From Moraxellaceae bacterium UBA2031 (GTDB lineage Bacteria > Pseudomonadota > Gammaproteobacteria > Pseudomonadales > Moraxellaceae): a stretch of 6,004 bases of DNA. The stretch covers positions 5,070 through 11,073 of the forward strand of contig DDBN01000089.1 in NCBI GenBank assembly GCA_002333145.1, given 5' to 3'. Positions 1-5,798 of the stretch are shown piece after piece (the first letter of the stretch is position 1; the number at the start of each line of letters is the position of its first letter). The translations under genes were made by a program, and so were the position numbers. Under the pieces are notes generated by a model. That model did no database searches and was not told the DNA's origin. It was given only the letters and a program-made list of their open reading frames with translations.

Positions 1-800
1 GTCAGCTGAAACGCGCCCCAAAAGGCAATGAGCCCTAACAGTGGAATCATGGGCGGGCCAAAGATGGCGATCAGTCCACCATATAGCGCAATCGTGATGA
101 TTCCGCCCTGAATAATTTCATTGTCCAAGCTCCATTCGGATTTACCGATACGCTCTAGCCGCTCAATTTCCAGATCCCAGGCGCGAAAATAAGCACCCGG
201 CATTTCACGGAACACAAAACGCCAAATGCTTTCGCCCATGCGTGACGAGGCAGGATCATCCGGCGTGGCTACCCAGCGGTGATGGCCACGATTATGCTCA
301 ATGGAAAAGTGGCCATACCCGCCAAGAGATAACGTAAGCAGCGCCAGCTTGCGATCAATCCAAGTTTTTTTATGCCCGAGCTCATGACCTAGATTAAGAC
401 CGAAGCCGAGCACATTCCCAGTGGCAATCACTACCGCTAGCCACAGGTACCACGGCAATGAATGGGTGGCGAGAAAATGCACGTTATAGAGAAAACCAAA
501 CCACAGTACCGGCACCACGGCCCACGTAATGTATCGATAGTAATTGTCGGCTTCTAATGCAGGCACCGCAGATTCAGGCGGATTGCTGCGGTCCTCACCA
601 AAAACTCGGTCGAGCACAGGAATACCAAAATAGAAAAATGCGAGAAAGCTCCAGAGCCAAAACGTCTGCCCCGTTTGCAGGTACAGCCAAGGGCCGGCCG
701 GGGCGGCCAGTGGTGCAATCACTGAAAGCAGCCAGGCATAGCGCTTGCGGTCACGGTATTCGGGAGCATCCGTATTGGTATTCAGGACGTTCGTGGTCAT
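1..800 (-). CDS. alkB: Alkane 1-monooxygenase (AlkB), 5' two thirds
   Basis: Integral-membrane non-haem di-iron hydroxylase of the inner membrane. It oxidises the terminal methyl of n-alkanes to 1-alkanols using electrons from rubredoxin and rubredoxin reductase. The 266 readable codons translate without interruption from the ATG at 800. Two of the family's three main histidine clusters are present: HELGHK at residues 139-144 and EHNRGHH at 168-174. The conserved FGEDRSNPPE stretch lies at 67-76 and the ATPDDPASSRMGES stretch at 178-191. The third histidine box (around HYG) would lie beyond the left edge, so roughly 130-150 residues are missing. Hydrophobic stretches near residues 23-41, 47-63, 91-110, 115-136 and 238-266 fit the family's multi-span topology. 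An AGAGGA Shine-Dalgarno sits 7-8 bases before the ATG. The gene is divergent from an AraC-type regulator, its probable controller. A fused C-terminal rubredoxin cannot be judged from this window. Confidence 0.95.
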   Translation of the reverse strand, partial: MTTNVLNTNTDAPEYRDRKRYAWLLSVIAPLAAPAGPWLYLQTGQTFWLWSFLAFFYFGIPVLDRVFGEDRSNPPESAVPALEADNYYRYITWAVVPVLWFGFLYNVHFLATHSLPWYLWLAVVIATGNVLGFGLNLGHELGHKKTWIDRKLALLTLSLGGYGHFSIEHNRGHHRWVATPDDPASSRMGESIWRFVFREMPGAYFRAWDLEIERLERIGKSEWSLDNEIIQGGIITIALYGGLIAIFGPPMIPLLGLIAFWGAFQL

Positions 801-949
801 AACGGTTTCCTCTGTTCATGCGCAGCGTCAATGCGATGGGGTACATGAGTAGCATCCACTGATCAGCCGATGAAAATAACCTCCGCAGATGGCATCTAAT
901 CGTCATTTAGTGACAAACTAGCCTGTATGAAACCTACAGTGCGCCAGCC
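801..949. promoter_or_regulatory. Divergent alkB/araC promoter and operator region
   Basis: This 149-bp gap separates two genes transcribed away from each other, so it must hold both promoters and probably the operator through which the AraC-type protein acts. Two short inverted repeats stand out: AGATG-G-CATCT at 887-897 and GTCA-TTTAG-TGAC at 902-914. A TGATCA palindrome lies at about 859-864. No convincing -35/-10 pair was found on either strand. A possible araC-direction -35 is GTGACA at 910-915, with a poor -10 (TACAGT, 935-940) at 19-bp spacing. Weak core promoters are common for activator-dependent genes, which would suit AraC-type activation, but that is inference. Confidence 0.55.
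806..813 (-). promoter_or_regulatory. Ribosome binding site of alkB
   Basis: On the minus strand the bases read AGAGGAAA, followed by CCGTT and the ATG at 800. The AGGA core lies about 7 bases from the start. This supports the chosen start; the other upstream ATG (819) is out of frame. Confidence 0.7.
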
Positions 950-1984
950 ATGACCGCCCTCCCCCTGACGCCTGAACATTGGCTGCATCCCGCCATACAC
1001 CCGGTCTATGCACGACTGCTGTGTGCGGAGTTACGCCGCCGTGGTTTCAGTGAAGCGGAGATTACGGCGGGCACTCGTCTGGATTGGGCCGTGCTGCACA
1101 GTGACAACCGCTTTCTGAGTTTTGAACAATTTCGTCGCTTGGTCGCTCATGCACTAACGCTAAGTGATTGCCCTTGGCTGGGGCTGGAGGTTGGCATCAA
1201 TGCCCAACTATCCATGCATGGAGCGCTAGGGCAGGCGGTGGCGGCCTGTAACGGTGTCGCCGAGGCGTTGTTGCTCTGCCAGCGTTATATGCCACTGCGC
1301 CAGCGTATTTTCGGCATCACTATAGAGACTGGAGAGTTGGCCAGTATTACTGCGGTTGAAGAGATTGATGTGCCTGATGTGCGTGAGTTTATGCTTGGCT
1401 ACCTTGCCGCCACACTGGTGCGCCTGATGGAAGCGGTAACCGGCCAACCACTGAAAAATGATTTCACAATGGAGTGGCCTTTTCCTGAGCCGGCGTGGGC
1501 CAGTGAGTATGAGCGCCTTGCTGCGCACAACACGTTTGGTCACGCGCAATTACGAGGGTTGGTGGCATCAGACCTGCTGCAGCGCCCTAGCTTGTCGGCA
1601 GACCCGGAGGCCCTGCGTATCGCCGAGCGCGAATGTGAACGTCAACTCACGATTCAACAGCAGGGCGGCACCCTGACTCAGCGCATACAGTTTCGGTTAG
1701 CCTCCTGCAAAGGCATTTATCCGTCCATCATCGAAATGGCAATTGAAGAAAACGTATCTTCACGCACGCTCATTCGTCACCTGCGGGATGAAGGCACGAC
1801 GTATCAGCAACTGCTCGACACCGTGCGTGAGGAACTGGCCTGCTGGTTGTTGCTGAAAACAGACTTGTCCGTGGAAGCCATTGCCGAGCGTTTGGGTTAT
1901 GAGGACACATCCAACTACAGCCGAACATTTAGACGCTGGACGGGGATGACACCGCGAGAGTTCCGGCAGTCCGACGGCAACTAA
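950..1984 (+). CDS. AraC-family transcriptional regulator
   Basis: A cytoplasmic DNA-binding regulator of 344 residues, full length for the subgroup with an N-terminal arabinose-binding-like (PF12625 type) ligand domain and a C-terminal AraC double helix-turn-helix. The N-terminal domain spans about residues 18-210. The DNA-binding domain covers about 250-340: the first helix-turn-helix is near 258-278 (IIEMAIEENVSSRTLIRHL) and the second near 307-327 (VEAIAERLGYEDTSNYSRTF). The family signature GYEDTSNYSRTFRRWTGMTP closes the domain at 316-335. The gene is divergent from alkB with a 149-bp shared promoter region, and AraC-type proteins often regulate alkane hydroxylase genes, so control of alkB by an alkane or its oxidation product is likely. 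That link is inferred from position only. The ATG has no clear Shine-Dalgarno; a nearby ATG at 927 is out of frame. The stop codon overlaps the stop of the convergent helicase gene. Confidence 0.93.
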   Translation: MTALPLTPEHWLHPAIHPVYARLLCAELRRRGFSEAEITAGTRLDWAVLHSDNRFLSFEQFRRLVAHALTLSDCPWLGLEVGINAQLSMHGALGQAVAACNGVAEALLLCQRYMPLRQRIFGITIETGELASITAVEEIDVPDVREFMLGYLAATLVRLMEAVTGQPLKNDFTMEWPFPEPAWASEYERLAAHNTFGHAQLRGLVASDLLQRPSLSADPEALRIAERECERQLTIQQQGGTLTQRIQFRLASCKGIYPSIIEMAIEENVSSRTLIRHLRDEGTTYQQLLDTVREELACWLLLKTDLSVEAIAERLGYEDTSNYSRTFRRWTGMTPREFRQSDGN

Positions 1985-4900
1985 CTGCGCAGCACCGACA
2001 ACCTCTGAAACAGCGCCATCTCCATCGGTTGTACAAGATTCCACGTGATCGACATGGGCGCACTCCCCGTCACGCCACCCTGAACCACCTGCCCGAGTGC
2101 ATGATAGGCATCATCCGTACCCTCGCGCACAAACAGAAAAAACCGCCAGCCATTAACAGGGCTCTCCCGATACTGTCGCCCCACGTCGGACTCAGGCTTT
2201 GTCGAGTTCTGTGTCTGCCAATGAAAAACTGATGGACATACTGCATAGTCTCGATAAGAGATATCTGCGTGAAAGCCTTTGCTCTTGTCCAGAGTCACGA
2301 ACATGAGCTCGATTTTCTGTTCAGTTAGGCGCAGCACGCCCTCTCGACTTGACGCGCGCTTATCATCCGTATGCCTTCCGACTGACGCCAGAATTTCTGC
2401 ACGCGAATAGCGTCCCGCGAGAGCTAGGGGCCAGTCCGTTGGAGCTCCTTCGATGGTCGTCGCACCAATATCACTGGCATCTCCCAACACTGTCGCCAGA
2501 GCTGCTAGTTCTTCGAGCAGCAGCGGATTAGTCAGCAGAAAGTGGTGGAAATTTTTAGCATTCACAGCGCCCGATGTTCGCAGCTGATAGCCCAACATAC
2601 GCAATCGACGCGCAGTTGCTTCTTGAGCTGGATCACACGTGACAAGCTCCTGCGAGAGAAAGTGTAAATACTTGGGATCATTATGATGCAGCAATGCTTG
2701 CAGACGAGGTGCCAATTCGCGAAAGCCCTCCTCAGCCCCCAGTTCGCGCATGCCTGCATCGGCACACAGCGCCAGCCAACCAGTCCTGCCATTCTTACGA
2801 TATAGGTCGCTTAGCTCTACGAGATTTTCAACCAGAAACTCGGCCAGTGTCACGTCGCGGCGGTTAACGCTCTGCCAGTAACCCTGCAACTCGCGAGTCA
2901 GGCGTAGCCATGTTTGATTTAGAATGGCGCGCAGATTTTGCAACACGCGCTCGCGTGATTGTTGATCGAAGTGTACGACGCAACCGGCAGGAAGGCGGGT
3001 GAAGCCTTTGTCGATATAGCTATCTAGCTCACGTTTGCTGAGGCCGGCGAGACCACGCCACAAGCGCTCAAAACGATACTCGCGACCGTATTGACCGATA
3101 AAGTCCAGCACCAGACAACTGCTCTTGCCTTCCCATAAGCGCAGACCGCGCCCTATTTGCTGAGCGAATACTACCGGGCTGTCCGTCGGGCGTAACAGTA
3201 GCACTGTGTTGACCCAGGGTAGGTCGATACCTTCGTTATAAAGATCGCAGGAAAATACAGCGCGCACTTCACCTGTTTGCAGGCGGCGACGAACTGCCTG
3301 GCGCTCATCGCCCGCCATACCGCCATGTGCCACTAGTGATGGGATACCAATACTGTTAAAGCGCTCCGCCATCATTTGAGCATGCTCGACGGACACACAG
3401 AAGCCGAGTGCTCGCATCTGCCCAAGTTCAGCCACATAGGTCTCAACGGCATGCGCGATGACACGAGCCCGCCGTTCATCTTGTAAGACCACGATATTCA
3501 GTGCCTGCTTTTCCTGAGCCGAACGACCCCAGGGAATGTCAGTGAAATCTGTAGGGTCGCTGATGGCGTAATATTCAAAGGGTGCCAACAGTTGCTGGTC
3601 CAGCGCATCCCAGAGCCGCAACTCGGCAGCCGGAGCACCATCCGGGCGTTGATCGAAAAAACAGGCAATCGACACGCCATCACCGCGTTCGGGCGTTGCG
3701 GTGAGTCCAAGCAGAAACTGCGGACACACCGTGGTGGCAAACGCTGCAAAGGAATCGGCGGCAATATGGTGACACTCGTCAATCACCACTACACGCCAAT
3801 AGCTCGTCCCCAGCGCACCCAGTAGATCGCGTGCTTTGACACTATTGATTGTGGTGAAGAGGTGCTCCTTGCTGGTCGGGTCTTGGCCGCCATAAAGCAG
3901 CGCACCAAAATGTGGATCACGCAGCACCTGTCGATACGTATCGAGAGCTTGCTGCAAAATCTCCTGACGATGCGCCACAAATAACAGTCGTGGACGCCCA
4001 CCTAGCTCATGGCAGAGGCGACGATAATCTAGCGCGGCAATGACTGTCTTGCCGGTACCGGTAGCTGCCACCACGAGGTTGCGGCAGCGGCCTTCGCTCC
4101 GCTCATGCGCCAGCTTGTCTAAAATAATTTTCTGGAAGGGTTTGGGCTGAATCTCGAACCAGGTCGAGGACGCTATGCCCGTCACTTCCTCCGGCGCGTC
4201 CTTGCGCCGCCCCTCGCGCTTGAGGGCTGCCTTAAGCGCTTCGACATGCTCAGGGTTATTTGGATCATACGACTGGAATTCTGCGTCAGCCCAGAGCGTT
4301 TCAAAATGGGCTACGGCTTTTTCGAAGATATCGCGCTGCCCGACCTCTGTACTTTTTACCGTCCACTCCAAGCCCCCGGTCAGTGCGGCGGCAGAGAGAT
4401 TGGCGCTGCCTACATAAACGCTGCCGAAGCCGGTCTGGCGGCGAAATACCCAGACCTTTGCATGTAAGCGAGTACGGCGGCCATCCAATGAAACCTTCAC
4501 TTCCACTCCCGGTAGTTTCGCAAGCCAGGTCAGTGCCCGTTCTTCGGTAGCCCCGATATAGGTGGAAGTGATGATGCGAAAACGAGTACGGGCTTGTCCG
4601 TTGGCATTAGTAGCAGTCACCGACTGAAACAAATCCATCAGGCGGCGAACGCCTTCCCAGCGAATAAAGCTGATGAGAATATCGACCTGATCTGCGGAAG
4701 AAAGTTCTGCTCGCAGCTCGGAAAGTAGGTCGATATCGTTACGGCCAGCGGCGAAAAGCCAAGGCTGGCTGAGACCCGTGCGCGGGGGTGAGACTTCAGT
4801 ATTTTGTTCGTGCACGCTGAACAGGGCTTCGACCGGTGATGTAACCGGAGGTTCTTGGTTATTCAGTTGTGCAAGCACGCCATTGATGAGTTCAATTTCC

Positions 4901-5100
4901 AACAGCCCAGCCTCATCCTCCTCGTTGAACTGCTCCAGAGCATCGGCCAAGCGGCGCGCAAGATCGGCCACCAAACGACGGCGACGATCGCTCCCTTTGA
5001 CTTCGCGAATATCGATGGCGTAGCGGCCATCAAGGGCGCTGAGTTGCTCGCGAAGATCATTAGAGAGGAGCAGGTCGTAGAGACCTTGAGGGAGGGACAT
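1981..5100 (-). CDS. PLD-nuclease / SF2 helicase / DUF3427 fusion protein
   Basis: A 1039-residue soluble multidomain protein predicted to act on DNA. Residues 1-110 are a helical N-terminal region. A phospholipase-D-like (HKD) nuclease domain follows at about 115-275, with H213-x-K215, then GSAN at 231-234 (S232, N234) and E245; the usual Asp of HxKx4D is Arg220. An SF2 helicase core spans about 315-675: Q motif near QPKPFQ (318-323), Walker A ATGTGKT (346-352), motif II DECH (441-444), motif III TAT (467-469), motif V near NEGIDLP (622-628) and motif VI QIGRGLR (648-654). The helical tail ends in a DUF3427-type domain (about 890-1039) with YRDYAVCPSVFHWQTQ at 949-964. The ATG at 5100 is preferred because MSLPQGLYDLL is a typical beginning for this family; a TTG at 5232 would add 44 residues that look non-coding. 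The architecture resembles COG3886/COG1061 fusions often seen with defence genes. No methyltransferase or other partner is visible, so the role is inferred: restriction-like defence or DNA repair. Confidence 0.9.
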   Translation of the reverse strand: MSLPQGLYDLLLSNDLREQLSALDGRYAIDIREVKGSDRRRRLVADLARRLADALEQFNEEDEAGLLEIELINGVLAQLNNQEPPVTSPVEALFSVHEQNTEVSPPRTGLSQPWLFAAGRNDIDLLSELRAELSSADQVDILISFIRWEGVRRLMDLFQSVTATNANGQARTRFRIITSTYIGATEERALTWLAKLPGVEVKVSLDGRRTRLHAKVWVFRRQTGFGSVYVGSANLSAAALTGGLEWTVKSTEVGQRDIFEKAVAHFETLWADAEFQSYDPNNPEHVEALKAALKREGRRKDAPEEVTGIASSTWFEIQPKPFQKIILDKLAHERSEGRCRNLVVAATGTGKTVIAALDYRRLCHELGGRPRLLFVAHRQEILQQALDTYRQVLRDPHFGALLYGGQDPTSKEHLFTTINSVKARDLLGALGTSYWRVVVIDECHHIAADSFAAFATTVCPQFLLGLTATPERGDGVSIACFFDQRPDGAPAAELRLWDALDQQLLAPFEYYAISDPTDFTDIPWGRSAQEKQALNIVVLQDERRARVIAHAVETYVAELGQMRALGFCVSVEHAQMMAERFNSIGIPSLVAHGGMAGDERQAVRRRLQTGEVRAVFSCDLYNEGIDLPWVNTVLLLRPTDSPVVFAQQIGRGLRLWEGKSSCLVLDFIGQYGREYRFERLWRGLAGLSKRELDSYIDKGFTRLPAGCVVHFDQQSRERVLQNLRAILNQTWLRLTRELQGYWQSVNRRDVTLAEFLVENLVELSDLYRKNGRTGWLALCADAGMRELGAEEGFRELAPRLQALLHHNDPKYLHFLSQELVTCDPAQEATARRLRMLGYQLRTSGAVNAKNFHHFLLTNPLLLEELAALATVLGDASDIGATTIEGAPTDWPLALAGRYSRAEILASVGRHTDDKRASSREGVLRLTEQKIELMFVTLDKSKGFHADISYRDYAVCPSVFHWQTQNSTKPESDVGRQYRESPVNGWRFFLFVREGTDDAYHALGQVVQGGVTGSAPMSITWNLVQPMEMALFQRLSVLRS

Positions 5101-5118
5101 GGTCCGTAATCCGTTCTG

Positions 5119-5124
5119 GTTATA
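5119..5124 (-). promoter_or_regulatory. Possible -10 element of the helicase gene
   Basis: On the minus strand TATAAC lies 18 bases before the ATG at 5100. The hexamer matches five of six positions of the sigma70 -10, but no good -35 lies at 16-18 bp upstream, and the resulting leader would be only about 10-12 bases with a weak GGA as ribosome site. It is a candidate only. Confidence 0.25.
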
Positions 5125-5148
5125 GAGTACGTCAGCAAGATTAACAGT

Positions 5149-5259
5149 ATGCCGACTGATATTTATCGCCACCAGGACTTTGACCGTCTTGATAAGGATG
5201 TTGAGCAAACGGCGAATGCTAGTGCAGCACAACCATCTTCATTATCCGCGCCCTCCTGA
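5149..5259 (+). CDS. Possible 36-residue small ORF, unknown function
   Basis: From the ATG at 5149 the frame reads MPTDIYRHQDFDRLDKDVEQ and then an Ala/Ser/Pro-rich tail ending ...LSAPS before TGA. The first 20 residues are charged, mainly acidic, like a short soluble helix, and the tail looks disordered. It lies in the gap between the helicase start and the ribonucleotide reductase promoter, divergent from the helicase. Against it: no clear Shine-Dalgarno (only a weak AGCAAGA about 12 bases upstream), no recognised family, and chance ORFs of this length are common. It could also be the remnant of a longer gene, since the frame is open back to a TAA near 5107. No function is proposed. Confidence 0.25.
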   Translation: MPTDIYRHQDFDRLDKDVEQTANASAAQPSSLSAPS

Positions 5260-5311
5260 CAACGCCCCGCATCGAATCAGGGCTCTGTCAAGTTCTTCGC
5301 ATACTCTAAAA

Positions 5312-5359
5312 ATCGTATATCTTGTGTTGACGATCCCGATACAGTCGCATATCTTGTGC
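5312..5359 (+). promoter_or_regulatory. Tandem NrdR-box-like operators
   Basis: Two near-identical copies (13 of 15 bases) occur as CGTATATCTTGTGTT from 5314 and CGCATATCTTGTGCT from 5346, exactly 32 bp apart, about three helical turns. Aligned by eye to the published NrdR consensus acaCwAtATaTwGtgt, the first 16-mer (5312-5327) matches about 12 positions and the second (5344-5359) about 9. NrdR is the ATP/dATP-responsive repressor of ribonucleotide reductase genes and typically binds paired boxes separated by whole helical turns over the promoter. Copy 1 touches the -35 and copy 2 covers the -10 of the promoter here, upstream of an RNR gene. Site sequence, spacing and target gene all agree; binding is inferred. 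Confidence 0.65.
5327..5355 (+). promoter_or_regulatory. Sigma70-like promoter of the RNR transcript
   Basis: TTGACG (5327-5332) and TATCTT (5350-5355) are separated by an ideal 17 bp. Transcription would start around 5361-5363, right at the first base of the riboswitch P1 stem (GTTGG at 5362). That coincidence strengthens both calls. The promoter is overlapped by the two NrdR-like boxes, as expected for repression by promoter occlusion. Confidence 0.7.
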
Positions 5360-5361
5360 TC

Positions 5362-5545
5362 GTTGGTGCCTGCCGGACGTAAGTGCCGGATAGGCTTAAA
5401 AGGGAATCTGGTGTCAATCCAGAACTGCCCCGCAGCGGTAAGCGGAAACGAAATGCTTCAAATGCACTGGGTCGCTGTACCTGGGAAGCGAAGCAAAGTA
5501 GGAGAGCCATAGGCTCGCGTCTGCAAAGTCCGAAGACCTGCCAAC
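5362..5545 (+). promoter_or_regulatory. Cobalamin (adenosylcobalamin) riboswitch aptamer
   Basis: The conserved blocks of the B12 aptamer occur in order. GTTGGTGCC begins at 5362, with GTTGG pairing with CCAAC at 5541-5545 to close P1. TTAAAAGGGAA plus CTGGTG follows at 5396-5413. AATCC (5416-5420) precedes the B12-box core CTGCCCCGCAGCGGTAAGCGG (about 5425-5445). CACTGG lies at 5465-5470, CTGGGAAGCG at 5481-5490, and CCGAAGACCTGCC at 5530-5542. A peripheral hairpin GAGCC-ATA-GGCTC sits at 5504-5516. Riboswitches of this class normally reduce expression of the downstream gene when adenosylcobalamin is bound. The downstream gene here is a ribonucleotide reductase large subunit, so the switch would turn off a B12-independent enzyme when B12 is plentiful. 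Confidence 0.95.
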
Positions 5546-5798
5546 ACACCGGGCCTGGCCCGGTCACGAGCGTTACGACGCTGTGGCCGATGCCTAACAT
5601 GCTGTCCGGTGCGGGTGATCGCTTCCGTGGTGAGGAGCATCGCAGCCAAAATACGCGTCATACGTGTATCCGGCGTGATGCATCCCACGAACGTCCAGCC
5701 CAAGGTCCTGCGCGAGGGAGCAGGAGTTTGAGTCAAGAGCTGTCGCGTCTGTTGTTCTTTTTAGAACCGTGCGGTGGCTCTACATTGGATATCACGCC
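5546..5798 (+). promoter_or_regulatory. Long leader / expression platform between riboswitch and RNR gene
   Basis: No convincing gene lies in these 253 bases. Directly after the aptamer is a strong hairpin, ACCGGGC-CTG-GCCCGGT at 5548-5564, with no following U-run. A second hairpin is ATACGCG-TCATA-CGTGTAT (5651-5669, one G-U pair), enclosed by GCATC/GATGC at 5637-5641 and 5677-5681. A third is TCCTGC/GCAGGA at 5706-5711 and 5720-5725. A T-run (TTCTTTTT, 5755-5762) follows only a weak CAA..TTG stem at 5734-5754. GAGGAG at 5632-5637 and GAGGGAGCAGGAG at 5714-5726 resemble ribosome sites but sit too far from the start at 5799. The off-state mechanism (terminator, Rho or translation block) cannot be decided by eye. 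Confidence 0.5.

Noticed and set aside
557..802. Plus-strand frame opposite the alkB start
   Set aside because: It is an antisense shadow of alkB, whose own frame carries the diagnostic histidine boxes.
4175..4550. Several plus-strand frames of 73-96 codons opposite the nuclease domain
   Set aside because: They overlap each other and the conserved PLD/helicase coding sequence and show no family features.
5101..5232. N-terminal extension of the helicase from a TTG codon at 5232
   Set aside because: The added 44 residues lack similarity to the family's usual beginning, and no ribosome site was noted for the TTG. The ATG at 5100 gives a family-typical N-terminus.
5734..5762. Intrinsic terminator before the RNR gene
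   Set aside because: The T-run at 5755-5762 follows only a weak five-pair stem with a mismatch and a nine-base loop, so it is not strong enough to list as a terminator.
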